Source: Acinetobacter pittii ANC 4050 (GTDB taxonomy: Bacteria > Pseudomonadota > Gammaproteobacteria > Pseudomonadales > Moraxellaceae). From it: DNA of 64,000 nucleotides. The stretch lies in the NCBI RefSeq assembly GCF_000399685.1, contig NZ_KB976987.1:1565184-1629183 (forward strand). The letters run 5' to 3'. Both the position numbers and the translations under genes were made by a program. Of the stretch, positions 55,925 to 64,000 are shown piece after piece. The number at the start of each line of letters is the position of its first letter. The stretch's first letter is position 1. A model generated the notes under the pieces. That model searched no databases and was not told where the DNA came from. It was given only the letters and a program-made list of their open reading frames with translations.

Positions 55925-56278
55925 TTAGTGAAAACTTAATTTCTGCCTCGTCATCTTTTTAGGCACACTAATTTTCCCAATAAAGTTGGTTAGCCATAAA
56001 ATGCATTCGTCACGATATTCAAAATGAGGAATTAGACTAAGATCAATTTTTATATCTCTATCGGCTACAGGCAAACTCAGACAATATTCAAAGTCGATAG
56101 AATTATATTTTAACTTCAGATCTTTTTCTTCGGCCTGTTTTTTGATTTCCGCCATAATGCGGTTGAGATTAACAATCAAATTATTTGAAAATTGATTATT
56201 CTCATAGACACTTTCATAGACGTTCTCAGCAACGTCTATATATTTTATAAGCTCTGCGTTTTCATTCATTTCATTCAT
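55925..56278 (-). CDS. Small hypothetical protein, paralogue A
   Basis: 117 residues, acidic, no membrane segment. I do not recognise a family. It aligns over ~95 residues with the gene at 56583-57044: both share the pattern VAE.VY.......F...I..NLN..........K......LK.KYN.IDFE..L......I.IDLS..P.F.....LWL..FI..I. Two Met codons near the start (residues 1 and 4) are possible. The two genes are in tandem on one strand, suggesting duplication. Confidence 0.65.
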   Translation of the reverse strand: MNEMNENAELIKYIDVAENVYESVYENNQFSNNLIVNLNRIMAEIKKQAEEKDLKLKYNSIDFEYCLSLPVADRDIKIDLSLIPHFEYRDECILWLTNFIGKISVPKKMTRQKLSFH

Positions 56279-56498
56279 GCTCTCTTTTTTTTAAAGATTA
56301 TGAACAGCTAAATGTTTCATTGCGTTACGTGGCACATTGCTTATGTGAAAAATGTATATTTTTCTTTACCAAAGAATATAACTAAAGTTTTGAAATTTAA
56401 AAATAATTAGTTAATCCAAGCACATTTGTATACATTTAACATTTTCTTAAAGATAGCTTTAGGGAAAGTAATAAATCGTGTGATCACTATTTACAGGC

Positions 56499-56523
56499 AA
56501 AAAAAACCGCCCCAGAAGGCGGT
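56499..56523 (-). terminator. Strong terminator after paralogue B
   Basis: Minus-strand ACCGCC-TTCTGG-GGCGGT followed by seven or more T. It lies 60 bp past the stop of the gene at 56583. Confidence 0.92.
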
Positions 56524-56582
56524 CGCTGAGTTAAAACCAGCAGGTATATAGAAGCAAGGTGGACATTCGCTTCTATATTCTT

Positions 56583-57044
56583 TTACGAAGGAGTTTTATT
56601 AGATTTAATAAAATCCTCAGATTTAAAATAATTGATAATCATGTCTGCATGCTCTTCTTTTGGAGCAGTAACAGTCACAGGAAATGACGCATCTTTCGAC
56701 ATCTTAAAACCTGGTGGTAAAAAGTGTGAAATTGGCGGTAATTTAGGTTTTCCACCTTCTGTGATTCGCTCAATAAAACCAGCTAACCATAGAAGATATT
56801 CCCCTTCATTTGCGAACTTTGGCATAACACTCAGATCAATTTGAACCTTGCACTCACTTAACGGCTTGGTTAAGTTTTCTTCAAAGTCTATATAGTTGAA
56901 TTTGAGCTTAAACTCTGTTCCTTTAATAGCTTTTCGAATCTGACTTATTAAACAGTTAAGGTTCTGAGTAATGTCATCAGTGAATAAGCTATCTTTTTTT
57001 ATATTTTTATAAACCTTTTCGGCTACAGCTAGATACTTTGGCAT
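56583..57044 (-). CDS. Small hypothetical protein, paralogue B
   Basis: 153 residues. The first ~100 match paralogue A at 55925-56278 (MPKYLAVAEKVYKNI, NLNCLISQIRKA, LKFNYIDFEENL, IDLSVMPKFANEGEYLLWLAGFI). It has an extra C-terminal part (PPISHFLPPGFKMSKDASFPVTVTAPKEEHADMIINYF) that is absent in A. No signal peptide or membrane helix is seen. Function unknown; the tandem arrangement could be a toxin-antitoxin-like or immunity pair, but nothing proves it. Confidence 0.68.
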   Translation of the reverse strand: MPKYLAVAEKVYKNIKKDSLFTDDITQNLNCLISQIRKAIKGTEFKLKFNYIDFEENLTKPLSECKVQIDLSVMPKFANEGEYLLWLAGFIERITEGGKPKLPPISHFLPPGFKMSKDASFPVTVTAPKEEHADMIINYFKSEDFIKSNKTPS

Positions 57045-57294
57045 TAACCTCTCTCCGTACTATTGTTATAAAGTGCTGATCTATGAATGTTTTATGAGTT
57101 TGATTATGCTTAAAGACATGTAAGCAAAAGTAATCTTATTGGATTTAATTGTAAGTAGTTATAGCCTTATGTAAAGTGCACCAAAAAAACACCTAAAAAA
57201 ATTATGGTTTTGATAACTCATCCACAAAATAAACGCTTGAACAGAGATACTTTGAAATATTTTCTTTCATATTGAATTTTATCATTTGGTAAAA

Positions 57295-57489
57295 TTAATA
57301 TGTTTTCATCTGCTTATCGCGTCGAACTAAACCAAGCACAGCTCTACGTACTCTTATTTCTTCTTCGGAAAAAGGGAGATGGACTGTAAGTTCGTAAATT
57401 GAGAGAGAATTATTTTCTATCAAGAAGCAGTCTTGCTCTGTCGTCCAATGAGAAGTGGTTGTGGGAGTTTGTTTAAGATAACGTTTCAT
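57295..57489 (-). CDS. Small Myb/SANT-like DNA-binding protein
   Basis: 64 residues: HWTTEQDCFLIENNSLSIYELTVHLPFSEEEIRVRRAVLGL fits a single three-helix Myb/SANT-like HTH, in which small bacterial proteins read W(S/T)..ED.FL..N...S..EL...L.RS...V..R...LGL. Such proteins are found near phage and accessory genes. Function is not known. The start ATG at 57487-57489 is supported only by AT-rich leader and a weak AGGA (GCTAGGAAAT). Confidence 0.5.
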   Translation of the reverse strand: MKRYLKQTPTTTSHWTTEQDCFLIENNSLSIYELTVHLPFSEEEIRVRRAVLGLVRRDKQMKTY

Positions 57490-57518
57490 ATTTCCTAGCA
57501 GATCTGTTTACACATATA

Positions 57519-57543
57519 AAAAGCCTGCCTTTAGGGCAAGCTT
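57519..57543 (-). terminator. Secondary terminator
   Basis: Minus-strand AAGC-t-TGCC / GGCA-g-GCTT stem followed by TTTTTAT. With the hairpin at 57636-57654 it makes a tandem terminator for the upstream gene. Confidence 0.65.
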
Positions 57544-57629
57544 AGTTTAAATTTTGTGGTGATCATTATTATAGCAGCCTGTAGATAATATGTTCAGTTA
57601 ATATTGTAGGTACCCTAACTAAATATTAT

Positions 57630-57654
57630 AAAAAAAGCCCACGCTCTGTGGGCT
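57630..57654 (-). terminator. Strong terminator after the 57664 gene
   Basis: Minus-strand AGCCCAC-AGAGC-GTGGGCT followed by TTTTTT. It lies ten bases past the stop codon at 57664. Confidence 0.92.
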
Positions 57655-57663
57655 TCCTCTCGG

Positions 57664-57981
57664 TTATTTTGCGGCATTCACACCAACAATAAACTGGCTA
57701 CAATGAGATCCTTCAGAGGCGTTACCTAATTGCTTTTCAGAGAATTTAAATTTAGAAGCAACTGACTCATAATCTTTTTTAAGGCTTTGGCCTGTGAGCT
57801 CACCGAACTCTTTCACTTGCTCTGGTTGCAAGAGACCATGTTCAACTGCTTGGTTTACCATTACACATGCTGTGGTCATCGCGTCATAACGTGCGGCAGT
57901 TTTAGAGTAACCTAGAGCACCTATTACTCCACCCACAACCAAACCAATAATTACCGCTAAAATTACGTGCATTTTATTCAT
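57664..57981 (-). CDS. Small membrane-anchored hypothetical protein
   Basis: 105 residues with one N-terminal glycine-zipper membrane segment (VILAVIIGLVVGGVIGALGY) and a soluble helical domain beyond, with two cysteines (TACVMVN, GSHCSQF) that could pair in the periplasm. Family not recognised; similar small proteins are common in Acinetobacter genomes. It has its own double terminator and so is likely a monocistronic gene. Confidence 0.7.
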   Translation of the reverse strand: MNKMHVILAVIIGLVVGGVIGALGYSKTAARYDAMTTACVMVNQAVEHGLLQPEQVKEFGELTGQSLKKDYESVASKFKFSEKQLGNASEGSHCSQFIVGVNAAK

Positions 57982-58108
57982 TTTTTAAATACCTAAAAAT
58001 CGAACTTAAAAAGGAACACTTTAAGATGTTGTGTTCAAGTTCAATTAGGATAGTCGTATTTACATGATATAAGAAGTTAGAATCTGTCACATTTATTGAT
58101 GGAAAAAA

Positions 58109-58804
58109 TCAGTCCTTTCTACTTCGCTTTTGTTTTTTAGTCGGTACTTTTATAGGAATAGTCACCTTACCCGTACCTAATCCGCGGAAAAAATAATTAA
58201 TGATATATAGAAATAAAAGACCAAAATAAAAAATAGGAAATATACTAAATACAGTTATGATGATTTCCCATATCATCACCCCCACTCTGTAATTATAGCC
58301 CAATACTATAAGCCCACCTCTACGTCTGGGCCTCTGCTGAGTAATATCATCCTCAATAAAGTGAAAAATTCCGATAATAAAACATAGGGCAAATAAACTT
58401 GAGACTAATGTCTTTTTGATTAAAGGTTTCTCTAACCAAGGGTATTTTTTTGAAGATTCAAATTCGGCTTGAAAAAATAATTTGTAAATTTCCTCTTGAT
58501 AAGATTTATTAACCCCATATTTTTTAATAAAAAAATAGCAGATAACACAACCCACAAAGAACATGACTATGGTTATGTAAAGACTATAAAGAATCGTAAA
58601 AAATGGTAATGGCCCTTTTGTACCAACAGTTACATGCATAATTTGAGTAATGTATTGATATAGCTCGTACTGCCATTCATTTTTAGGATAAGCAGGAAAT
58701 ACAAATAAAGGAATAATAAAAAGCATAGAACATAAGGCTATATTTCCTCTGTTTTCTTTACTTTTCCGTGCAAGCTTAGATATAAAGCTTTCTTTAGTGG
58801 TCAT
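58109..58804 (-). CDS. Hypothetical integral membrane protein
   Basis: 231 residues with about four membrane spans (LCSMLFIIPLFVFPAY, FFTILYSLYITIVMFFVGCVICYFF, LVSSLFALCFIIGIFHFI, MIWEIIITVFSIFPIFYFGLLFLYIINYFF) and a Lys/Arg-rich cytoplasmic tail. Codon use is AT-rich like the surrounding accessory genes. No family recognised. It is placed alone, 155 bp from the TetR gene, and may be an acquired gene. Confidence 0.65.
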   Translation of the reverse strand: MTTKESFISKLARKSKENRGNIALCSMLFIIPLFVFPAYPKNEWQYELYQYITQIMHVTVGTKGPLPFFTILYSLYITIVMFFVGCVICYFFIKKYGVNKSYQEEIYKLFFQAEFESSKKYPWLEKPLIKKTLVSSLFALCFIIGIFHFIEDDITQQRPRRRGGLIVLGYNYRVGVMIWEIIITVFSIFPIFYFGLLFLYIINYFFRGLGTGKVTIPIKVPTKKQKRSRKD

Positions 58805-58970
58805 ATTTATATCTTACAATTTGGAATAATGGGTTTAATTCTATAAAGTTCATTAAAACCCTTTTATAATATTCATAACAATTCATTCATTTGAATTAAT
58901 AACTGCATGTTTTAGATTAAATCAAAAATTAATCCAATTTATAAAAATTTTTCCTCTTTCTAATCGCTCC

Positions 58971-59525
58971 CTACCCAAACCCCATCAAGAAATACTCAAG
59001 CAACCGCTCTCTTTCATCTGGTTTATTTGGGTCTAAAAGTTGAACCATCGCCCCGTCAATTACAAACAAGAACATGTGGGCATCTTGCTTTGTGGCAGTA
59101 CTTTTCACTGTTAGAAGCAAATTGTAGATTTCATTGATAAACCAGTTTCTATAATCAACTACAAGCTGATATGCCTTTGGATGTGATTTTGAAATTTCAA
59201 AAATGGCTTTAAACGGCAAATGATAAAGCCCATCTAAATCGGCATGTAAAAAGTAAATTTTGCGAAGTTTTTCAACCAGTGTTAAATCTTTATCCACGTA
59301 AATAATCGAAATGACTGCATGTTTAAGCCCTTCTTTTTGAAAGCTTAAGCTCATTTCAATAAGGCGCTCTTTTGAGTGAAAGTAATTATAAAAAGTCGCT
59401 TTGGGCGTTTTTGATGACTCGATAATTCGGTCTATTCCAACATTGTGAAAACCATATTTATTAAAAAGAAATCTTGAGGTGTGAAGCACGCTTAAAGCAC
59501 GGAATGAAAGATCTGAATGTGGCAT
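58971..59525 (-). CDS. TetR-family regulator (copy 2 of a paralogous pair)
   Basis: 184 residues: HTH LHTSRFLFNKYGFHNVGIDRIIESSKTPKATFYNYFHSK, ligand domain with IYFLHADLDGLYHLPFKAIFEISK and VVDYRNWFINEIYNLLLTVK, very close to the product of 42690-43256. The start at 59525 (MPHSDLSFRALS) fits the paralogue; the longer frame upstream reads into the regulatory region. Upstream DNA resembles that of copy 1, including a GAGATA ... TATCTC inverted pair, then the second structured element. Confidence 0.88.
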   Translation of the reverse strand: MPHSDLSFRALSVLHTSRFLFNKYGFHNVGIDRIIESSKTPKATFYNYFHSKERLIEMSLSFQKEGLKHAVISIIYVDKDLTLVEKLRKIYFLHADLDGLYHLPFKAIFEISKSHPKAYQLVVDYRNWFINEIYNLLLTVKSTATKQDAHMFLFVIDGAMVQLLDPNKPDERERLLEYFLMGFG

Positions 59526-59731
59526 AGTTTTTACCGTTATAAAATAAATTCTTGTTGTTTCTAAATGAGATACTTTTTGGGGAGAAAAAAGGCATAGCAA
59601 AGCCCGTAAAGACTGTGCTTGGCATATCTCAAGTTTTATTGTTAGTTAAGTTTTAGACGAAGTGATTTAAAGCCTGAAAACCTTACGGCGATCAAACTGC
59701 TTTAAAAGTTTAAGTAGTGTCGTTATAGCTT

Positions 59732-59981
59732 TTGGCGTTGAGAGCCAAGAAATAATGGATGTGCAAAGCCAACTCCTTTTTAATTGGAGTTCTGCCAGAC
59801 ATTAAAATTATGGTGGCAGAACGAAGGGGGTTCGCGGACTGGCCTTAAGACTCCAGCACACCCAAGGGTGTCCCCCTCCGTTCCACCATAGAGGGGGCAC
59901 GAGGGTGTACACACTAAAAGTATAAAACCTTTAATGCTCCTAAGGGACGGTCCGCGACGACCGACTGGCAATGTAGGCCAG
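59732..59981 (+). ncRNA. Structured RNA-like element, copy 2
   Basis: Same order of parts as copy 1: hairpin TTGGC/GCCAA (59732-59748); perfect hairpin AACTCC/GGAGTT (59771-59791); block ATGGTGGCAGAACGAAGG (59810-59827); long-range stem TCGCGGAC (59832-59839) with GTCCGCGA (59950-59957), extended by CCTTA/TAAGG; hairpin GTGtCCCCCTC/GAGGGGGCAC (59868-59900); terminal CTGGC/GCCAG (59965-59981). The long-range stem has an entirely different sequence from copy 1 but pairs as well. The rest of the 600-bp gap (59526-60195) shows only upstream elements shared with copy 1 and AT-rich DNA. Confidence 0.65.
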
Positions 59982-60195
59982 CAGGCAAATGGTAATCTTC
60001 AATATCTAAGGTGTCAATGTGAAATTGAATAGAAAATATTTAATTAATTATTGTTTTTCATTTAATTACATATTTAAGGAAAAACTTAAATATAAAATAA
60101 AAAAGGTGGAAACTTAACTTCTCCATCCTCTTGTAGCTGACTTGAAATTTTTAGCGACGAACCGTATAAGCTCCTGTTATTAAATTATCTTTTGC

Positions 60196-61539
60196 CTATT
60201 TTTTAAAATGTGGCAATTGTTCCATAAAATCATTTAGTGGCATTGGACAGCCCCATAAGTAACCTTGAAACTCAGTGCAGCCATTATCTTTAAAAGTATT
60301 AAATTGTTCAGTCGTTTCAATGCCTTCTACCAACACTCTGAGGTTCAGATCTAGTCCAATTTTGATGATACCTGTGACTAATTTATTACTGCGCTTATCC
60401 TCCAAAGCTGCTTGCACAAAGCTACGGTCAATTTTGATTTGCTTAATCGGCATTTTCTGCAAATAGCTTAAAGATGAATAACCTGTACCAAAATCATCAA
60501 GAGAAAGTTGAATTCCATTTTTTGATAGGAAATGCATTTTTTCAATCATGCTTACACAATTATTTAAAGCAATATTTTCAGTAATTTCTAAAATGAGCCG
60601 AGATGGATTTATGCCGTATTGCAGAACCAAATCAATCAAAGTTTGCTCAAAGGTGGGCTGCATAAAATGATCAGCACTAATATTAATTGAAAGCGTAAGA
60701 TCTTTGGTCTCGGCTTGTTTACTCCAATCTTGTAAAACTTTGCAGCCCTGAGCTAATACCCACTCCCCAATCTCCGGCATTAATCCATAGTTTTCAGCTG
60801 CTGGAATAAAGTCTGGTGTTGGAACATAGCCCAAAACAGGATGACGCCATCTGAGCAGAGCTTCCGCACCAATCAGCCTTTCGGATGAATCTATTTGGGG
60901 TTGATAGAAAAGCTCAAATTGTTCCTTCGCAAGCGCTAAACGTAGGTCTTGCACCATGGAGCTTTCGGTTTGTATCTCTAATTGCATGGTATAGATTGAA
61001 ATACAAATCATGAGTGTCGCCACACAAGTTGCAATCCATCCCCCATGGTCACGAATATCTTCAGATAGCGGTATAGCACTCTCAAGATTAAAAGAGCTTC
61101 CACTAAAAAATATAAAACATCCGACCGACAATAAGATTAAAACGATTTGTAAAAAGCTTGGATTTCTACGGTAATTTAAATACCCCAATATCGCGCCAGC
61201 GGGTAAAAATAAATGAGCTACCTGCGGACGGTCATTGGTTGCCACATCAAAAAATAAGCAAAAAATGACTGGAAAAACGAGTAAAACAACTTGAGATAAA
61301 AGAATGCCCGCTGAAATGCGATTTATATAAATAAGAAAAAGGCTAAATATGGAGATCAATGTAAAAAAGATATCCATATAAACAATTAACCACATTTGTG
61401 CGAATGCAAAATATATGGTCCAAAATAAACAAAAAATGATGCAAATAAAGATATTTGCTTTGGCTGCGATTGTAAGCTGCTGGTCCTTTACGGCGCGGTA
61501 GTTTTTCTGACGTTTTTTAAAGTAAGACGAAGCTAACAT
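60196..61539 (-). CDS. Membrane-bound EAL-domain c-di-GMP phosphodiesterase
   Basis: 447 residues. The first ~190 contain five to six membrane helices (IFICIIFCLFWTIYFAFAQ onward). After ~195 a complete EAL domain follows: EALLRWRHP, SINISADHF, LILEITEN, DDFGTGYSSLSYL, IKIDRSFV, EGIETTEQ and EFQGYLWG, so the metal- and substrate-binding residues are present and hydrolysis of cyclic di-GMP is expected. There is no GGDEF domain between membrane and EAL. It probably senses a membrane or periplasmic signal and lowers c-di-GMP, affecting biofilm and motility. Single gene. Confidence 0.9.
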   Translation of the reverse strand: MLASSYFKKRQKNYRAVKDQQLTIAAKANIFICIIFCLFWTIYFAFAQMWLIVYMDIFFTLISIFSLFLIYINRISAGILLSQVVLLVFPVIFCLFFDVATNDRPQVAHLFLPAGAILGYLNYRRNPSFLQIVLILLSVGCFIFFSGSSFNLESAIPLSEDIRDHGGWIATCVATLMICISIYTMQLEIQTESSMVQDLRLALAKEQFELFYQPQIDSSERLIGAEALLRWRHPVLGYVPTPDFIPAAENYGLMPEIGEWVLAQGCKVLQDWSKQAETKDLTLSINISADHFMQPTFEQTLIDLVLQYGINPSRLILEITENIALNNCVSMIEKMHFLSKNGIQLSLDDFGTGYSSLSYLQKMPIKQIKIDRSFVQAALEDKRSNKLVTGIIKIGLDLNLRVLVEGIETTEQFNTFKDNGCTEFQGYLWGCPMPLNDFMEQLPHFKK

Positions 61540-61706
61540 ACATAAATCAACCTAAAATATAAAAAAGCACTCTCTTTGTCAGTCATGCTCTATTTCAAAA
61601 TCCACCAATAAAACTTAGTTTTCTATAAAGTTATTATTTATCTAATATTTTTGAGTTTAAAAACCGCCTACTCTTCACAATAAAATCCATTTATTTAAGA
61701 GGTTTA

Positions 61707-61781
61707 ATGAAAAGATATCCGCTTTTCAGGGTTCCTATAATTTTAAAGTATCAGTCTCTAACGATACATGCTTCGGCCTAA
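61707..61781 (+). CDS. Possible 24-residue leader or small protein
   Basis: ATG at 61707 follows AAGAGG with four bases between; the product is MKRYPLFRVPIILKYQSLTI plus four residues. It lies in the otherwise empty 370-bp gap before the DUF1826 gene. It may be a small protein, a leader peptide or chance; the rest of the gap shows nothing clear. Confidence 0.2.
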   Translation: MKRYPLFRVPIILKYQSLTIHASA

Positions 61782-61907
61782 CAGGTACAAGTCTTAAATA
61801 CTCACAGTTTTACTCGCTTCAAAGAGACCATGACCCACCTAAAGTGGAATATTTTCAACTCAGCTCAGGCTATAATATTAGACCTGCTCTAATATTTTAT
61901 TTCTCCA

Positions 61908-62606
61908 ATGAAGAATGCTTTTTCTAACAGCAAACAAATTAGACAAGTTTCTAGCTTCTCTGAACTTGTAAATACAAAGTTCCAAGGAGAGACAAATGCG
62001 ATTTGCTGGCATAGAAATTTGATGGGCGACTTCAAGGAAGTTGTGAATAAACTTAAGTTAAAAGAAAATATTACAGAAGTTTCTGTTGATGACCTTTTAG
62101 CGCTACAACTTTCAGAAAAAGGCAATGTAGCCAGAGAAACTATTTTACAAGATATCAAGCAGTTAACTGAATTTGGTGCCTCACCTGTACTTAATTTGCT
62201 TAAACACTATGAACGCGATGAAGAGCTAGATTTTATTTCAACAGATGTATATTCATTTCATGTTGATCGCTCCCCAATTGAAACCGATACATTCTTATGT
62301 ACCTATCACGGCGCTGCGAGTGATATTGTGCCCAATGATCAGGTTCAACAAAAAGTTTTAATTCCAGAAATTAGAGAAAAGCTTAAAGCATTACATGACG
62401 GACCAGATGCTGAGTTTGAAGCTTTTTTGGCAGAATATTTCTTTGATTTACATTATCAGCCTAAACCAAATGCACAGCCTGTAAACTTAGGTACGGGACA
62501 TATTTGGCGTTTGGCAGTAGATCATCCTACTCAAAAGGTTTTGCCATGTGTTCATCGGGCACCTGTTGAAAAAGATGGCGAGTACCGATTGCTGTTGATT
62601 TGCTAA
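61908..62606 (+). CDS. DUF1826-family protein
   Basis: 232 residues matching DUF1826 by ICWHRNL near the start, the block DVYSFHVDRSPIETDTFLCTYHGAASDIVPN and GTGHIWRLAVDHPTQKVLPCVHRAP. It is conserved in proteobacteria; its function is not established. Conserved His and Cys residues in these blocks could bind a metal. The ATG at 61908 has no obvious Shine-Dalgarno. Single gene on the plus strand. Confidence 0.75.
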   Translation: MKNAFSNSKQIRQVSSFSELVNTKFQGETNAICWHRNLMGDFKEVVNKLKLKENITEVSVDDLLALQLSEKGNVARETILQDIKQLTEFGASPVLNLLKHYERDEELDFISTDVYSFHVDRSPIETDTFLCTYHGAASDIVPNDQVQQKVLIPEIREKLKALHDGPDAEFEAFLAEYFFDLHYQPKPNAQPVNLGTGHIWRLAVDHPTQKVLPCVHRAPVEKDGEYRLLLIC

Positions 62607-62815
62607 ATATGTTCTCTCTATCTAATACAAGAAACCTCTCCCTTTAAAATTTAGATGTTATACCACTTAATAACTGAGAGCTTATTAATGATTTCTACAG
62701 CAAATTTAAAATATCTAACAAATTAAATTAGAATAATTTTAATCACATATAAAAAATTAGGGCTATATTACATAAAATAATTTAGCCCTGCGCTAAAGTT
62801 TTGATTTCTTATTAT

Positions 62816-63403
62816 TTAGATCAATTCATCTAACTTTTCCAACATAGTCCCAAATTTATTAAACGCAGCAAATGCGCCGTCTACTACCAAATGTTGTTGA
62901 TCCAGACTTAAGTTAAGTTGGTTTAATTGATTTATAAAATTTTTCCAATATTTAAGTCTACCTTCAGGATGCTCTGCCAAGTTTCTTGCACCAAAATGCT
63001 CTGATAGATAATAGCTCTCTTTAGCACTTTTTAACAAAATCGCTGCGCCTAAAGTAAACTCTTCAGAAACATATAGCCAGCCTAAAGCTTCATATATATT
63101 TAAAGTTTTCATATCCTTTAACACATCATTTTCTGCCACGATGCCAAGGTCTTCCATATCTTTTTTTATGGCATTCAACCTTTCAGCACATTTAATACCA
63201 GAAATTAAATGAGCAATACTATGTACATTAAAAATCTCTGTAACATAAACATGGAAATAATATTGAGCTAATGTGAAGTTTTTATACCGACCTATATTAT
63301 TAAAAAGGTCTAAACTGATCATTAAATTTCTTAATCTTTCATGCTCACTTGTAGTTTGTCTTTTTATTTTACAATGTAAAGTAGGTCTTACAAAGGTATT
63401 CAT
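62816..63403 (-). CDS. Heme-oxygenase-like protein
   Basis: 195 residues, all helical. The N-terminus CKIKRQTTSEHERLRNLMISLDLFNNIGRYKNFTLAQYYFHVYV fits the biliverdin-producing heme oxygenase family, with the proximal-ligand histidine in TTSEHERL; near the C-terminus FGARNLAEHPEGRLKYWKNFINQL matches the family's HPEGR..YW..F block. Heme oxygenases open heme to biliverdin, CO and iron. The start at 63403 is chosen over a TTG twelve bases upstream. It stands alone, away from any heme receptor in this window. Confidence 0.75.
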   Translation of the reverse strand: MNTFVRPTLHCKIKRQTTSEHERLRNLMISLDLFNNIGRYKNFTLAQYYFHVYVTEIFNVHSIAHLISGIKCAERLNAIKKDMEDLGIVAENDVLKDMKTLNIYEALGWLYVSEEFTLGAAILLKSAKESYYLSEHFGARNLAEHPEGRLKYWKNFINQLNQLNLSLDQQHLVVDGAFAAFNKFGTMLEKLDELI

Positions 63404-63565
63404 ATAGCCGCCCAAAAATCAAAAGCAAAAATCATAATTAAAAAAAACCAGACATAATACATAGTCAATTAAATAGATATACCTCATAATTCCATGAGGT
63501 ATATCTAAAATCAAAAAATTAAATTTAATTATTTAAATTAAAAATAATTTTAAGATACAACTAAA

Positions 63566-64000
63566 TTAGAAAGTATGTTTTACACCCACACTTAAAGTGT
63601 AGTGTTTGTTTGAGATACCACCTGTAGCACCACTATATCCCTGCTCACCATCAACATCTTGCCATGTCTGAGCTTTTGCAAGCTTATATTCATTCCAATT
63701 AAATTCGGTGAATAACTTAGTTCCCGGAATTACATTATATCCAACATTAACTGTTGCCCCATAATAATCAGAACGTTTTGCATTATTTGTAGAAACAAAT
63801 GAGCGCTCATAATGATTATCAAAATCTTTGGCTTTTGCCCAAGGACTATATTTTACTAAACCATTTAATTCAAAGTTCTTGTAAATATATTGTGCTGCCA
63901 AGCCAAAATATGGAACACTAAATTTTTGTTGGTACCCAATAAGCATGTATCCTGGTTCAAATTCACCTTCATTACTTTGCGCACTGTCAGGAATATAATT
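63566..64000 (-). CDS. Omptin-family outer-membrane protease, 3' part (runs off the window)
   Basis: 145 residues of the C-terminal part, in frame to the window edge; the N-terminus lies beyond 64000. Beta-strand repeats such as YFGLAAQYIYKNFELNGLVKYSPWAKAKDFDNHYER fit the omptin barrel, with the Asp-x-His (DNH) corresponding to the catalytic Asp-His pair of OmpT, and the terminal GVKHTF ends in phenylalanine as outer-membrane proteins do. Omptins cleave host or antimicrobial peptides at the cell surface. The two N-terminal catalytic aspartates cannot be checked here. Confidence 0.72.
   Translation of the reverse strand, partial: NYIPDSAQSNEGEFEPGYMLIGYQQKFSVPYFGLAAQYIYKNFELNGLVKYSPWAKAKDFDNHYERSFVSTNNAKRSDYYGATVNVGYNVIPGTKLFTEFNWNEYKLAKAQTWQDVDGEQGYSGATGGISNKHYTLSVGVKHTF

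Overview
The window looks like chromosomal DNA of an Acinetobacter, probably near the A. calcoaceticus-baumannii complex. The evidence is AT-rich base use, the Acinetobacter-type order of the type VI secretion (T6SS) genes including the genus-specific asaA and asaB, and typical gene families of the genus. No rRNA, tRNA, CRISPR array or insertion sequence was seen. All identifications come from reading motifs and gene order; no database search was run.

Region by region: (1) 46-13932, minus strand: most of a T6SS core operon, asaA-tssB-tssC-hcp-tssE-tssF-tssG-asaB-tssM-tagF-tagN-PAAR; the tssA/H/K/L genes would lie off the left edge. (2) 14618-22512, minus: a VgrG island with vgrG, a Tde1-type DNase effector, two different immunity genes that share one C-terminal tail, and a Sel1-repeat lipoprotein. 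(3) 22621-30995: a LysR/MFS/NTF2-like group, a zinc alcohol dehydrogenase, a carnitine-dehydrogenase-like gene divergent from a GlxA-type regulator, and two convergent YddG-like exporters. (4) 31029-41939, minus: a catabolic cluster with pyruvate carboxylase, porin, aldehyde dehydrogenase, DapA-family lyase, MFS carrier, FAD amine/amino-acid oxidase and a GntR regulator. (5) 42211-45793: an SRPBCC protein, a TetR regulator, a structured RNA element, then the most unusual locus of the window: a stand-alone reverse transcriptase (RT) preceded by two near-identical 127-bp direct repeats. (6) 45822-54760: a ClC channel and a 5-oxoproline/D-glutamate cluster (biotin carboxylase, PxpB-PxpC fusion, D-glutamate cyclase-like, PxpA, NRAMP-type transporter, LysR). 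(7) 54857-64000: mostly small or poorly characterised genes, a second TetR with a second copy of the structured RNA, an EAL phosphodiesterase, DUF1826, a heme-oxygenase-like protein and a truncated omptin.

The main candidate for an undescribed system is 43941-45793. The RT has the catalytic YADD motif and lacks the retron and group II intron hallmarks I looked for. Upstream, two 127-bp repeats differ only at three adjacent bases and start exactly 396 bp apart. One frame has no stop across the whole 396-nt (132-codon) unit, and inside the unit a good Shine-Dalgarno sequence precedes an in-frame TTG. If the RT switched templates between the repeats, the tandem cDNA would carry a stop-free reading frame. 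This resembles in logic the repetitive gene made by the DRT2 defence RT, but with a different layout. That is inference; the repeats, the period and the open frame are directly visible.

A second separate signal is a ~250-270-nt RNA-like element present twice (43487-43753 and 59732-59981). Its stems change sequence but keep pairing, and each copy lies ~230 bp upstream of one of two paralogous TetR genes, pointing away from it.
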